A DNA stretch of 64,000 nt from Thalassotalea sp. PS06 (GTDB lineage: Bacteria; Pseudomonadota; Gammaproteobacteria; Enterobacterales; Alteromonadaceae). The stretch covers positions 2,914,001-2,978,000 of the forward strand of contig NZ_CP041638.1 of NCBI RefSeq assembly GCF_007197775.1, written 5' to 3'. The translations under genes and the position numbers were made by a program. Shown here one piece after another: positions 46,092-55,705 of this stretch. Numbering within the stretch: the stretch's first letter is position 1; each line of letters opens with the position of its first letter. Under the pieces are notes generated by a model. That model ran no database searches, was not told where the DNA came from, and saw only the letters and a program-made list of their open reading frames with translations.

Positions 46092-46454
46092 AATGGACCA
46101 CCTAACGGATTAAAGTAGAAGAGAGCTTCGACAGATTGAATCAAGCGGCTTAACTAATAATGCTAGCTTTAATGGGATAAATATCCAGTTATGCGAGCCA
46201 CTGCTCTGTTTCGATAAGTGGTTTAATCTAAACACTATTATCAGGTTATAGCCGCTGCATTGAACATAAATTCTGTTAACTAGATTCACAGGCAAGCGCC
46301 CTGTTCTAGCTATAAAAATTGAGATGTCGATATTGTGACAGGAGCATTTAGTTGATCTGCTCTGAGGTTATAAGGCGCTGGGGGTTTATGGCGTTGGGGC
46401 TTTAAGGCGTTGCCGAGAGATTAAGAAAGCAACTTTTCAAACCCCAGAATCAAA

Positions 46455-46482
46455 AAAACCTAGCATACGCTAGGTTTTGTTT
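46455..46482. terminator. Terminator downstream of the tRNA-Leu fragment
   Basis: AAAACCTAGC-ATAC-GCTAGGTTTT is a perfect stem with T-rich tail on the plus strand and A-rich on the other, 30 bases from the tRNA 3' end. It would terminate the original tRNA transcript on the minus strand. Confidence 0.85.
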
Positions 46483-46512
46483 CTTCTTATCGGATGGGTG
46501 ATAAGAAGAGAA

Positions 46513-46572
46513 TGGTACCGGAAGCCGGACTTGAACCGGCACGCCCGCAAAGGCAACGGATTTTGAATCCGA
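46513..46572 (-). pseudogene. Displaced 3' part of tRNA-Leu(CAA), island attachment site
   Basis: Read on the minus strand, the fragment contains the anticodon arm CGGA-TTCAAAA-TCCG (anticodon CAA at 46563-46565), the long variable arm typical of tRNA-Leu, the T-arm GCCGG-TTCAAGT-CCGGC (46524-46540), the 3' acceptor strand TTCCGGT, discriminator A and encoded CCA (46513-46515). No matching 5' acceptor strand or D-arm is found upstream (46573-46640). This is how a tRNA 3' end looks when an integrative element has used it: the element supplies a copy to rebuild the tRNA at its other end and leaves this fragment behind. The intact tRNA should lie beyond the right edge of the window. Confidence 0.85.
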
Positions 46573-47010
46573 TCATAGGTATCGTGTAAAACAACGCTTG
46601 ACACTAAAACACTTCAAAGCGTTATTGCTAGGGCATCTTAAACGGATGTAAACTCCGTTGCAACATTAAAAACTGTTATAAGCCTTTTAATTCACCCCCT
46701 TTTTTGCCCCTATTTTTTGGTGGTAGCCTAGCGCCAATTTCAGTGATATTTCCTACAAATAAAACATCACGCAACCAGCCAAGTCACAAAGAAAATTACC
46801 TATTGAGCCTTACCACACTGCGCAACCAATAAGATGGGTTACTAACGAACATAGAAGTGTTAAGGGAATAGGCATCAAAATAGGAGGGATAGCAAAATAA
46901 ATAAAATATACGCCAACTTTTTTAGTGGCTTTGATGCCTTGATACTAGGCCTGTGGTCTATTACGACTTTAACCTTTATTGTTTACCATTTCACCGCTTA
47001 GGGCGCTAGG
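46573..47010. other. Left end of the integrative element, no gene seen
   Basis: The 438 bases after the tRNA fragment hold no ORF with a ribosome site. An A/T- and C-rich stretch (CACCCCCTTTTTTGCCCC near 46694) stands out. These bases probably belong to the element's end and its recombination arm sites. Confidence 0.4.
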
Positions 47011-47817
47011 TTAAGTGACTTGTTCATTAACACCTTGGTTTTGAGTATTTTCGGGGACCACCGACCATCCTTTATGCTCAACCAAAGTTTTTGATAGCTT
47101 AAGCGCGAAGGCTAATATCAACACAAAAGGCCAAAAAAATACGACAAAACTTTTAATCCAATCAGTTGCCTTCTTTTCGTTTGTATTAATCGTGAAAAGC
47201 TTATTTCTGGCTAGTTTATACATTGTATGCATTTCTCCATGAATACTCCCGTAATCCAATGCTTTAGTACGGTCCATTTTCCAAATAAGACTCTTTATCT
47301 TTAGCCATAACACTTTTCTACCAACATTTTCTGATTTGGTTAATTTTATTGCCTCTTCTAAATCATCAATTTCATTACTTTGGAATAAATCTGGAAATTC
47401 CCTGAACACGTCACAAAGTGCGGACTCTTTATACAAATGACTTTTGCAAACAGTCATAAGCTCCGGGTATTCAGAAGCGTTAAACACTCCAATGGGGCCT
47501 GCAAAAATATCTAGTTCTATATCTTTTCTTTCTTCAGTATTATGGGCTGCCAACATTATTGCACCAATAGTAACCATACCATAGTACCAATAGTCTAAAG
47601 ACTTGATTGAGCCAATTTTCCAGGGCTTTCCAAAATAAAGAATAACAAAAGCTACTGCATACAAAAGTACCGTATAAAGAATTAAGCTCCAGATATAATT
47701 GCTGTTCTCCATGAAACTTGTAAACATGGGCGCCAACACTGTTCCTACAGTGACTAAAATAAGCGCGATCCATTCGTGAGGTGTCTGGGTGTGCGACTTG
47801 ATACTTGGGTTATTCAT
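47011..47817 (-). CDS. Hypothetical membrane protein
   Basis: A 268-residue protein with about four hydrophobic segments: two near the N-terminus (residues 14-35 and 40-62), one at 77-95 and one near 223-245. Between the third and fourth is a soluble cytoplasmic or periplasmic domain of about 125 residues. The first possible start is TTG 47826, but ATG 47817 is taken. The protein was not recognised. It is the first gene inside the island. Confidence 0.55.
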   Translation of the reverse strand: MNNPSIKSHTQTPHEWIALILVTVGTVLAPMFTSFMENSNYIWSLILYTVLLYAVAFVILYFGKPWKIGSIKSLDYWYYGMVTIGAIMLAAHNTEERKDIELDIFAGPIGVFNASEYPELMTVCKSHLYKESALCDVFREFPDLFQSNEIDDLEEAIKLTKSENVGRKVLWLKIKSLIWKMDRTKALDYGSIHGEMHTMYKLARNKLFTINTNEKKATDWIKSFVVFFWPFVLILAFALKLSKTLVEHKGWSVVPENTQNQGVNEQVT

Positions 47818-48521
47818 TATGGTCAAACCACTCTATAATCTAAACATCCGGCCTGTAAACCCTTCTCCCAGAAAGACTAAAGGTCTTCATGATAGGTTTC
47901 TTTCTTAAAAAGCTAATATTATAAATCGAAAGCACAGCATTTATATGAAAGGTGATGTTAACTATTCCCTAGAATTTAATAGCACTTAGGGGTCAAGCAA
48001 AAATTGTAGTATAACAATCAAATATCGCCATGATATCCACAAAACTTCTCTTATGCTGGAAAAAAATTAAAGGCAATGGGGCAATATTGCTTGGCGAAAT
48101 TTCATCCATGAATAATTCCGAAGAGCCCGTTAACACTGAAGTGTAGCGAAGCATAGGGCAGTGTGTTCATTATTTATTGTTATGTATGACGAGATACGAG
48201 GAATTAGAAAAGATCTGCAAGTAGCTAAGAAACAAGAAGTTAGAACGACAGGAAAAATTCCACCTCAAGTAGACTTATCAGAAATGAAAGATATTGAATA
48301 AACTTTATACGTTTTTTAATTTGACCCGTGAGGTTTAATTTAAATAAAGCCTATGCTAGGAACCGAATATCACTTAAGTGCCAAGAATGGTCTATTAGTA
48401 ATTGCTGACGCATGTGTCACGGGGAGGAGCGTAGTGACGATCCCGTGAACAAGCTTGTTACATTCAAAACAAACCTAGCATTCAAAATTCTTGTTTTCGC
48501 TATTCTCTTTTGCGGCAAAGC
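47818..48521. other. Gene-poor stretch with a possible 39-residue remnant
   Basis: About 700 bases without a supported gene. ATG 48182 opens a 39-codon frame ending at 48301 (starts MYDEIRGIRKDLQ), but it has no ribosome site and may be a decayed fragment. CACGGG (about 48419) and CCCGTG (about 48442) form a hairpin near 48420-48448. Base composition is AT-rich, like the rest of the island. Confidence 0.35.
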
Positions 48522-49886
48522 TTAATCATATTCTTCAATAATATCCAATAGTTCCATCAACTCTTCTTCGGTGAGCGCTCTAAATTCAGTTTTACCGTCT
48601 CCTTCTGAGAATTCTGGATCATCTCCATATGACAAGATTAGTTGCTCAAGAAAAAACGTATAATTTTTTACCTTTTTTAGTATTATAATTTCATATTCAT
48701 AACCATGAACTTTTGCAACTTCCTTTATACGTCTCAATCCTAGTCGTTTACTTGTAACTCCAAGTTTGTATATCTGCTTTCCCTTAAAAAACTGCCCCTT
48801 TGCCTCCCATATATAAATGGAATCTGCATCACCAGTCATTCGAGTCATATGTTGGCATATTTCTTCCATAATTCCGCGTGATTGTGCCGCCGCTCTGGCA
48901 TTGGGTGATTTAAATGTAAATTCAGATCGAGTCAAAAATTTAGCTGCTTCGGCTGCAAGCTCCTCGTTCGTCCAATAATGATAATGGCTCCTATCCATAT
49001 GGGCTGTACAGGCATCCATTATGTTACGCCTACGTGCCGCTCTTCCAGCAGGGCAAATTTGGAATTCTGAAATTGTGGTATATTTTTTTGCCTCTGTGAT
49101 GATAGCGTCGTCTGTCCACTTTGTGGCTGACAAAGCTAAACCACATTCCATATGAGCACATGCCTCATCCCATATCCCCATCCGCTTTCCTACATTAAAT
49201 ACACCTGGGTACGCTTTTGTAAATTCGACACGAGTACGAAATTTTTTGGCTTCTTGAAGCATAAGATCCTTTGACCACTGAATTTGCTTATAGCTCATAT
49301 GCTCAGTAACTTTTTCAAGAATTCCATATTTATTATGAGCAGCATGGTATGCGCCTGGGGCTGCACATTTAAAATCACTTGGATGGCGATATTTTTTTGC
49401 TTCTTTCAAGATTGCTTCTGGTGTCCACTTTTTATTCTTTGCTTCTGGACGCGTCATATGAGTACAAACTTCTTCCATAATCCCCATTTTCTGTGCTGCA
49501 TTCCTGGCGCTGCCAGCCTTCCTTTGAAATTCAGATCTACTTGAATATTTTTTAGCTTCTTTTAATATTGCTTCTTTATTCCACTTAATATTTCGACCAG
49601 AATCCATATGACTGCATACACTTTCCATTATTCCTAAGCGTCTAGCTGCTTTAACTGCACCCTTACAAGCTAGATTAAACTCAGATCTCGTTTTATATTT
49701 TATGGCTTCCTTTTGGATCAGTTCTTCAGTCCAACGGATATCTTTTTTAAGATGAGCGCATGATGTCTCCAACCAACCATATCGCCATGCTGCTTTGTAA
49801 GCTTGTGGATGATAGAGCTTAAATTCACGTCTAGTGCTATACGATTTCGCAAGTTCAGAGATCATTTCCTCCGTCCACTTCTTCAT
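48522..49886 (-). CDS. Seven-module repeat protein with GIY-YIG/T5orf172-like C-terminus
   Basis: A 454-residue protein built of seven tandem modules of about 48 residues, each beginning with a Trp-Thr/Asn/Ser motif (KWT, RWT, KWN, KWT, QWS, KWT, YWT), then EAKKY, RSEF, AA and GIMExVCxHM. The C-terminal 100 residues (SIYIWEAKG, then IYKLGVTS and RIKEVAKVHGYEYEIIILKK) resemble GIY-YIG nucleases of the T5orf172 type, which bind and cleave DNA. The start is ATG 49886, with AAGGA upstream; the frame to 50027 adds unsupported residues. The modules recall repeats in phage homing-endonuclease-related proteins and may recognise DNA. The function is inference. Confidence 0.65.
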   Translation of the reverse strand: MKKWTEEMISELAKSYSTRREFKLYHPQAYKAAWRYGWLETSCAHLKKDIRWTEELIQKEAIKYKTRSEFNLACKGAVKAARRLGIMESVCSHMDSGRNIKWNKEAILKEAKKYSSRSEFQRKAGSARNAAQKMGIMEEVCTHMTRPEAKNKKWTPEAILKEAKKYRHPSDFKCAAPGAYHAAHNKYGILEKVTEHMSYKQIQWSKDLMLQEAKKFRTRVEFTKAYPGVFNVGKRMGIWDEACAHMECGLALSATKWTDDAIITEAKKYTTISEFQICPAGRAARRRNIMDACTAHMDRSHYHYWTNEELAAEAAKFLTRSEFTFKSPNARAAAQSRGIMEEICQHMTRMTGDADSIYIWEAKGQFFKGKQIYKLGVTSKRLGLRRIKEVAKVHGYEYEIIILKKVKNYTFFLEQLILSYGDDPEFSEGDGKTEFRALTEEELMELLDIIEEYD

Positions 49887-50163
49887 CTCATTCCTTTTAT
49901 AAGTTCTGATTAAACCAAGTATATTTATTTTTTCTAGGGTTCTCACTCTATGTGAATATAACGCAGATGGAGATAACGTGAAATGCAGGAAAGATTTGCA
50001 GCAATGTTTAAGGGAGAGGTAAAGCACACAACATAAACTTTTTCTCGAAAAAGAAAAAACTGGTATTTACTAATCTGAATTGTATGATTAGTTGCTTTTT
50101 CTGGCTTATTTTAACCAACTATTATTTGCCACTTAGTGAGGCGTTATACCTCAGGAGAGTTCC

Positions 50164-50763
50164 GTGAAGTTAGATACAAGTGTTATGGACTATTTCAAAG
50201 CTATTTATGATGGTTGTAATACGATTGAGTTTACATACAACAAAAAAAATAGCCTCTATATTCCATTATTTTCTGCCTCTATCGAGCAAAGTATCGCTAT
50301 TCATGTTTTGGATAAAGAAGAGTTGACTAGCTCTGCGTTTGCTCTTGCTCGCCCGATGGTTGAGAGTTACTTGAGGGCTATGTGGGTAAAACACTGCTTA
50401 GATGAATCTGAGATCGAGGAAGGGTGTGAACAGCTTCATTTTCCAAAGAAGTTAGAGGTTTTATTAAGAGAGATCGCGAATGCTGTTGATGAGCGAGATC
50501 AGTTCCACAGCCTTAAATCAACTATAGAGCCAATAATGGCTAACATGCATGACTTTACCCATGGAGGTGTTCAAAGTATTGCTCGCCAATATGGCAGTGA
50601 AGGCCATCTATCAAGTCCTCATTGTCGCAAAGAAAGGGATGAGCTACTTAAATTAGCGGTCTTAATGTCTTCGTTCTCATTCGAGAGTCTTACTCCCTAT
50701 ATGGAGTGCCCTGATTCGCTAGAAGATGTGATGAAAAGGTCAAACGAGTTGTTGGAGCCATAA
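50164..50763 (+). CDS. Hypothetical protein (possibly DUF6988-like)
   Basis: A 199-residue soluble protein starting at GTG 50164, with AGGAGAG upstream. It is largely helical, with ALARPMVESYLRAMWVKHCL and MANMHDFTHGGVQSIARQYG as the most conserved-looking stretches. It recalls DUF6988-type proteins found in accessory regions, but I am not sure. It has its own promoter region, divergent from the repeat-protein gene. Confidence 0.5.
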   Translation: MKLDTSVMDYFKAIYDGCNTIEFTYNKKNSLYIPLFSASIEQSIAIHVLDKEELTSSAFALARPMVESYLRAMWVKHCLDESEIEEGCEQLHFPKKLEVLLREIANAVDERDQFHSLKSTIEPIMANMHDFTHGGVQSIARQYGSEGHLSSPHCRKERDELLKLAVLMSSFSFESLTPYMECPDSLEDVMKRSNELLEP

Positions 50764-51003
50764 CAATCGCATCAAGCCGCCAACTGAAAATCGAGGGCTG
50801 AGATATCAAAACTGCGCGAATATTATCAATTGCTAAGGGGCACCTATTAACAAAACGGTCATTGCTCCTCGAACTAATTTTAAAATAATTGTCCGATTTG
50901 GTTAAACGCCATTCGCGTCAACTGACACGGCTAGTTAAGACTTTTGCATTTTAGAAGCCTTTATATTTAAGCGCCAATACAGCAAGGTTTCAGCACCTAA
51001 GTG
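50764..51003. other. Intergenic region, no gene seen
   Basis: The 240 bases between the gene at 50164 and the truncated remnant at 51004 contain no ORF with a ribosome site and no strong hairpin. Confidence 0.3.
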
Positions 51004-51100
51004 TTAAGGCTTTCGACCTGTAAATAGTTCACGGTAATTGTCTTTAGTAATCACGGTTACGCCTTTATGCGTTGTAACGATTACCTCGCCAACCGGAGGG
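51004..51100 (-). pseudogene. 3' remnant of an unidentified gene cut by the IS
   Basis: On the minus strand, the bases adjoining the IS left end read PPVGEVIVTTHKGV and on through 14 further residues to TGRKP and a stop at 51004. The frame is open across the IS boundary. It is therefore the tail of some other gene, not the continuation of hsdM, whose sequence stops at the other IS end. The owner was not recognised. Confidence 0.5.
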
Positions 51101-51196
51101 TGTTAATTTGCACTTAAAACTGATCCACGATTTGCATTGAAAACTGATCCGCCTAAGTTGGTCTTATTATGACCAATATCTTGAAAATATCTCCAG

Positions 51197-51949
51197 TTAT
51201 TTTTCCTTATTTTTTGCAGCCGATGATTCTTTGAATCGATAACTGTCGTTGCCAGTTTCGATGATATGGCAATGATGAGTTAGTCTGTCGAGCAGTGCTG
51301 TTGTCATTTTTGCATCACCAAAGACTTTGGCCCACTCAGAAAATGACAAGTTAGTCGTAATGATGATGCTGGTCTTTTCATAGAGCTTGCTTAGAAGATG
51401 AAATAGCAGTGCACCGCCATTTTGGCTGAAAGGTACATAGCCAAGCTCATCTAGAACCACCAAATCAACGCTACTAAGCCGATTAGCAATGCGGCCGCTC
51501 TTGCCATCTAGCTTTTCCTTTTCAAGCGCATTGATAAGCTCCACAGTCGAGAAGAACCGTACTCTGAGGTGGTGATGCTGTACCGCTTGGACAGCAATGG
51601 CCGTTGCCAAGTGCGTCTTGCCTGTGCCTGGGCCACCGATGAATACGATGTTTTGACTGTCTTCGACAAACTCACATCGATGTAAGCCCCGTATCACCGT
51701 TTCGTTAACCGCACTGTATTGGAATTCGAAGCCGAATAAGTCTCGATAGGCAGGGAATTTTGCAACTTTCATCTGATAAGCGATTGAACGAACTTCTCGG
51801 TCTGCGACCTCGGCTTTTAGCAGGGTTTCGAGAACGGGTAATGCTTGTTTGAACGCTGGTGAACTCTGAATCGATAAATCGTTCACGCTGGCCTTCATGC
51901 CATGCAGTTTTAACGTTTTTAAGGTGTTTAATAAGGCTTCAATGTGCAT
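51197..51949 (-). CDS. istB: IS21 helper ATPase IstB
   Basis: A 250-residue AAA+ ATPase that stimulates IstA-mediated transposition. Walker [12 protein letters not shown] is near residue 105, Walker [13 protein letters not shown] follows, and sensor TTNLSFSEW is in place. It overlaps the end of istA by 11 bases. Confidence 0.95.
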   Translation of the reverse strand: MHIEALLNTLKTLKLHGMKASVNDLSIQSSPAFKQALPVLETLLKAEVADREVRSIAYQMKVAKFPAYRDLFGFEFQYSAVNETVIRGLHRCEFVEDSQNIVFIGGPGTGKTHLATAIAVQAVQHHHLRVRFFSTVELINALEKEKLDGKSGRIANRLSSVDLVVLDELGYVPFSQNGGALLFHLLSKLYEKTSIIITTNLSFSEWAKVFGDAKMTTALLDRLTHHCHIIETGNDSYRFKESSAAKNKEK

Positions 51950-53465
51950 GGCGTTGTCCTTTCAATTGCTCATAGATACTTGTGTCTGCCGTTGGCTCTT
52001 GCTCAAGCTGTAACGCTTTTTTGATGGGTAAGGGATCCGGTGTTGGTATGTCCATTAGTCGATGCAGGCAATTGATCACATGCTGTTTTGACGTCAGGCC
52101 AACGTTCAGGCTTTGCTCAATGGCTTCTTTAACCAGTTGCTCATCGTGATGCAGCACCAATGACAAGATATCTACCATATCTCGATCACCACCTTCATAT
52201 CTCAACAGGGTATCCTGAAGGTGCTGGAAGCACTCGGGGAGTTCTTTAAACGGGGCACCGTTACGGAGTGAGCCAGGTTTACGCTGAGCAACAAGCAGGT
52301 AGTGACGCCAGTCATAAGTCACAACCCCTTTTGAATTGTGATCTCGGCTGAATTGTCTTACATGCTCTGCGACTTTATTGCCTTCGGCAATAAACAGAAT
52401 GCGATCAGGGTACACTCGAAGGCTTACTAAGCGATTAGCAAAACTGGCAGGGACACTGTATTTATTGCGTTCAAAGTTCACCAGGCAAGTCGATGACACT
52501 TTCTTAGTGTGTTCAATGAATCCATCAAATGGTGCCTGGACCTTCATCAGGTGTTTCCTCTCGTCGAGCCAGACTTGTTCAATCGTCCGGTCACCATAAT
52601 TTGGATGCGTGGTTGATTGCCACAGTGACATGCATTTTTGCTCAAGCCAGTCATTTAATTCATCGAGCGTTTTGCATTTGGGGGCATCGTGCCAAATGCT
52701 TTGACGAGTATCTCTGACCATCTTTTCCACTTGGCCCTTTTCCCAGCCTGCGGCAGGGTTACAAAACTCCGATTCAAACAAATAGTGGCCAACCATGGCT
52801 TGAAAGCGACGATTTACATCACGTCTTTTTCCTTTACCAACTCTATCGACAGCGGTTTTCATATTGTCGTAGATACCGCGCTCAGCGGCGCCTTGAAATA
52901 CGCGAAAGGCATGATTGTGTGCATCGAATAGCATTTCATGAGTCTGAGTCCAGTAGGCACGCAGATAGAACGCTCTGGAATGGGATAACACAAAGTGAGC
53001 AACCTGAAGCTTTACCTTGCGAGTACCGACATAAGAATAATTCTCACCCCAGTCAAACTGAAACGCTTCACCTGGTGCAAACACTAATGGGACATAGGCT
53101 TTTTTGTTCAGACCGTGAGCCGCAATTTTTTGCTCTTCCCGCCATTGCCGAGCGAATGCCGCAACGCGATCATAAGAGCCACTAAAGCCCAGCTCAACGA
53201 GTTCTTTGTGGAGCCTCCTGGCTGATTTTCTTTCTTTGCGCCGACGCTTCGATTCCCGTAGCAACCAGGCAGATAGCAGCTCTTTGTAGCCATCAAGCTT
53301 GCTAATCGATGTTCGTTTGGGATACGCAGGTTCAACGCATTCCTTGGCCAGGTATTTTTTAACGGTATTTCTTGAAAGTCCGGTTCTTCTGGCTATTTCA
53401 CGTTGGGACATCCCCTCCCGAAAATGCCAACGCCGGATAACGCTTAGTAATGACACATCAATCAC
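51939..53465 (-). CDS. istA: IS21 transposase IstA
   Basis: A 508-residue DDE transposase. The N-terminal HTH ([21 protein letters not shown]) binds the terminal repeats. The catalytic domain has FQFDWGENY, then YDNMKTAVD and [20 protein letters not shown] [18 protein letters not shown] 53465 is the first start; a later GTG at 53456 has better spacing to TTGGAG. The gene appears intact, so the element could be active. Confidence 0.93.
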   Translation of the reverse strand: MIDVSLLSVIRRWHFREGMSQREIARRTGLSRNTVKKYLAKECVEPAYPKRTSISKLDGYKELLSAWLLRESKRRRKERKSARRLHKELVELGFSGSYDRVAAFARQWREEQKIAAHGLNKKAYVPLVFAPGEAFQFDWGENYSYVGTRKVKLQVAHFVLSHSRAFYLRAYWTQTHEMLFDAHNHAFRVFQGAAERGIYDNMKTAVDRVGKGKRRDVNRRFQAMVGHYLFESEFCNPAAGWEKGQVEKMVRDTRQSIWHDAPKCKTLDELNDWLEQKCMSLWQSTTHPNYGDRTIEQVWLDERKHLMKVQAPFDGFIEHTKKVSSTCLVNFERNKYSVPASFANRLVSLRVYPDRILFIAEGNKVAEHVRQFSRDHNSKGVVTYDWRHYLLVAQRKPGSLRNGAPFKELPECFQHLQDTLLRYEGGDRDMVDILSLVLHHDEQLVKEAIEQSLNVGLTSKQHVINCLHRLMDIPTPDPLPIKKALQLEQEPTADTSIYEQLKGQRHAH

Positions 53466-53572
53466 TCCAATATTTCTCCCGCAATTTGAGTGCGAGAACT
53501 AATTAAAGAAGTGGATCAATTTTGGATGCAAATTAGGGGTTGAAGTGGATCAATTTTCGATGCAAATTAACA

Positions 53573-54267
53573 CCACAGGTGGGATCATATACAGACTTCA
53601 CCGCTCTTTGATTACCATGATCATCTATGGTAACCAACTTAGCTAGGATCTTGCTAACCTGTTGAGGCGTATAAAACTCACCTGCTTTCTTACCAGCACC
53701 AGAGGCAAACTGACCAATCAGATACTCATAGGCATCGCCAAGGAGATCAATTTCAGTGTTCTCTATGTGGAAGTCGATATTCTCTAAATGAGCCAGAACA
53801 TGGCCGATGAGCTTGTTACGTGAATCAGGGTTCTTACCTAGCTTACTTGAATTGAGGTCCAGTTCTTCGAACAAACCGTTAAAGTCATCCGCAGAGTCAG
53901 CCGCTGTTGTAGATTGTTCGATATCATTAAGGACACGGCTTAGTTCATCAAGAATAAACTCATGCTTTTCACCGCGTTTTGCCAAGATCGCGAATAACTG
54001 GCTTGGCCCAATAAAGTAACCGAGGTTCTCAATGCACTCTTCACGCAAATCCGTGATCAGTTCTTCATCTTCCGCCGCTTGTGAAAAAGTGATGTTATCC
54101 TCGAGTAAAAGACCATCACAATAACGGTTTAGTTTATCTGACAAGTATTTATAGAATATAAGACCAAGAATATAATCACGAAAATCGTCGGCTGACATAT
54201 TACCACGAAGGGTGTTTGCGATGTTCCAAAGCTGTTTTTGCAGCTCTTGCTGGTGTTGTTGAACCAT
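53573..54267 (-). pseudogene. hsdM: Truncated type I restriction methyltransferase subunit HsdM
   Basis: The N-terminal domain (MVQQHQQELQKQLWNIANTLRGNMSADDFRDY) and the linker to the methyltransferase domain (GAGKKAGEFYTPQQVSKIL) are HsdM-typical. The frame is cut by the IS right after SVYDPTCG, that is, inside the SAM-binding motif I, and continues as twelve IS-encoded residues to a stop. About 230 of some 500 residues remain, so it cannot methylate. No hsdS or hsdR is nearby; they were probably lost with the deletion. Confidence 0.92.
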
Positions 54268-54518
54268 AAAAATCCTGAAGAAAGAGTGGAAAAATTAAAG
54301 CAGGAAAGTATCAGAAAAGAATGAACCTGGCTGCAAATATGCCAGTACCAATTTGTTCGATAAATCCATTTATTACCTTTTATATCAAGTGATGCTACCA
54401 CAATATAAGGAACAGTGTGAACAGCTGTTTAAGGTGGCAAAAGCATTTCCCTATTACAGCTGTTCTATAGAGGTTGCCAAAGCTTAGCAGCCTCAATTAA
54501 ATAGCCAGTTCCATACTG
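54268..54518. other. Intergenic region between hsdM remnant and accessory operon
   Basis: The 251 bases hold the former hsdM promoter and the 3' flank of the next operon. No ORF with a ribosome site is seen. Confidence 0.3.
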
Positions 54519-55163
54519 TTAGCTGAAAAAGCTGCTAAACATTTCTTTCCCTTTTTTCGATAAGTCTTTAGCTTTTTCCGTCGTCTCTTTCAGAGCCTTC
54601 GATGCCAAGTCTTTTGAATCGTTCTTCAATATTACAAAATCGACATCATTTTCATAAAACTCTATCGCTTTTTTGTCGTTTCGATCCAATTCGAGTTTAT
54701 CAAAGTGAAACTCCACAATCGCTTCTTTTAGCTCTTCAAATGAGACACCACGGCGATATAACTCTTCGAATATCGATAACGATATTTGAGTGCCATTCTT
54801 AGCAATAAACTTTGCCGCTTTTTGCTCATTATTGTCGAGAAGTTGATCTTTGGCGTGTGCCAAAGCAGGATTAAAAATATATGATGCAGTTTTAAGTGCA
54901 CTGGCTGCTGTTGACACTTCTCTTTCAGCAATAGCTTTGACTGTCATAAAAGCCTGAGGGATTTGTTTTTCGGGAATGGCTACATGCTGCCATATATCTT
55001 GATCAAATTTTTGACAAATATGCTTTAAAAATTTAGTGGGTAAAGTAACCATTTGAAAGTAAGCATCGTGCCGACTTATGGTTTTCGATTCAATTAATGA
55101 GTCTGCTATTTTGGTGAAAGCCAAAGCGGTTCTGGCTTTAATATCCTTTACATTTACATCCAT
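54519..55163 (-). CDS. Hypothetical protein, last gene of accessory operon
   Basis: A 214-residue soluble, helix-rich protein starting at ATG 55163, with AAGGA upstream (an in-frame ATG at 55181 overlaps the previous gene end). Residues 2-120 have alternating helices (TALAFTKIADSLIESK, AFMTVKAIAEREV). The C-terminus (SKALKETTEKAKDLSKKGKEMF) is amphipathic and may contact a membrane. It follows the Gly-Gly repeat protein by 10 bases. The family was not recognised. Confidence 0.6.
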   Translation of the reverse strand: MDVNVKDIKARTALAFTKIADSLIESKTISRHDAYFQMVTLPTKFLKHICQKFDQDIWQHVAIPEKQIPQAFMTVKAIAEREVSTAASALKTASYIFNPALAHAKDQLLDNNEQKAAKFIAKNGTQISLSIFEELYRRGVSFEELKEAIVEFHFDKLELDRNDKKAIEFYENDVDFVILKNDSKDLASKALKETTEKAKDLSKKGKEMFSSFFS

Positions 55164-55173
55164 GAGAATTTCC

Positions 55174-55572
55174 TTATACAAAATTAGTAATTGTTTCCAC
55201 TAGCGCGTCTGGATCTAAATCGATATCTCCAAGAATAGTACCTCCCATGTTTATGGCTTCGATGCCGCCAGATGCATCAAATGCAGTAGTCATATCACCA
55301 AATTGGGAAACAAAACCGTCGTAAGAACCCGTTCCGTCGAATATAGCAATGTTGTCTCCAAATGCTTGAGTGTGCCCCAGGTGTTCACCAGAAGAGGAGA
55401 GCATATCTTCACCACCTAGAATATTTTCACGCGTGCTTCCAGCCATGCTTCCTGTGGCATCGAAGACATTATTACCACCTAGTATATTTGGCTGGGTTGA
55501 TCCTTTAAAAATACCGTCTAGAAAGATATCTTCGCCGCCAAATACGTTATCCAGTTTATTTACAAATGCCAT
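55174..55572 (-). CDS. Gly-Gly/Asp repeat protein
   Basis: A 132-residue protein made of five repeats of about 20 residues with the pattern F/L-G-G-x-x-x-F-D/S-x-x-G-x-x-x-G-x-T/S (GGEDIF, GGNNVFDATG, GGEDMLSSSG, GDNIAIFDGTG, GDMTTAFDASG). The pattern suggests a small beta-solenoid or ribbon of the kind found in plasmid- and island-borne YDxxGxxxG-repeat proteins. No signal peptide is present, so it may be cytoplasmic. AAGGAC precedes ATG 55572. Confidence 0.65.
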   Translation of the reverse strand: MAFVNKLDNVFGGEDIFLDGIFKGSTQPNILGGNNVFDATGSMAGSTRENILGGEDMLSSSGEHLGHTQAFGDNIAIFDGTGSYDGFVSQFGDMTTAFDASGGIEAINMGGTILGDIDLDPDALVETITNFV

Positions 55573-55705
55573 ATATAGTCCTTTATTTATTATTGTTGAT
55601 ACATCTAGACCAGAACCAAAGTGTTCTAAAGTTGACTCTGGCCTTTGTTTAAGATACTACTTAAACGCGAATAAACAGTAAATTAAAGTTTTAAATTACA
55701 GGTGC

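Larger units (their letters stand above)
51101..53572 (-). mobile_element. IS21-family insertion sequence
   Basis: A 2472-base element encoding IstA and IstB. The ends are TGTTAATTTGCA (51101-51112) and its complement TGCAAATTAACA (53561-53572). Each end carries two copies of a 23-base subterminal repeat (left 51106-51128 and 51130-51152; right 53511-53533 and 53545-53567), typical of IS21 multiple terminal sites. No duplicated target bases flank it: ggaggg stands at the left and ccacag at the right. With different broken genes at the two sides, an adjacent deletion is likely. Confidence 0.9.

Noticed and set aside
46513..46572. A functional tRNA-Leu gene.
   Set aside because: Only the anticodon arm, variable arm, T-arm and 3' acceptor strand exist. 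The sequence 5' of the anticodon stem shows no D-arm and no acceptor strand complementary to TTCCGGT.
48182..48301. A 39-residue gene.
   Set aside because: It has no Shine-Dalgarno sequence, no recognisable motif and sits in a gene-poor decayed stretch. It is mentioned only as a possible remnant.
51095..53580. A target-site duplication around the IS21 element.
   Set aside because: The flanks ggaggg and ccacag do not match in any register I tried, and different genes are broken on the two sides.
53573..54267. An active type I restriction-modification system.
   Set aside because: HsdM is cut inside its SAM-binding motif, and no hsdS or hsdR is in view.
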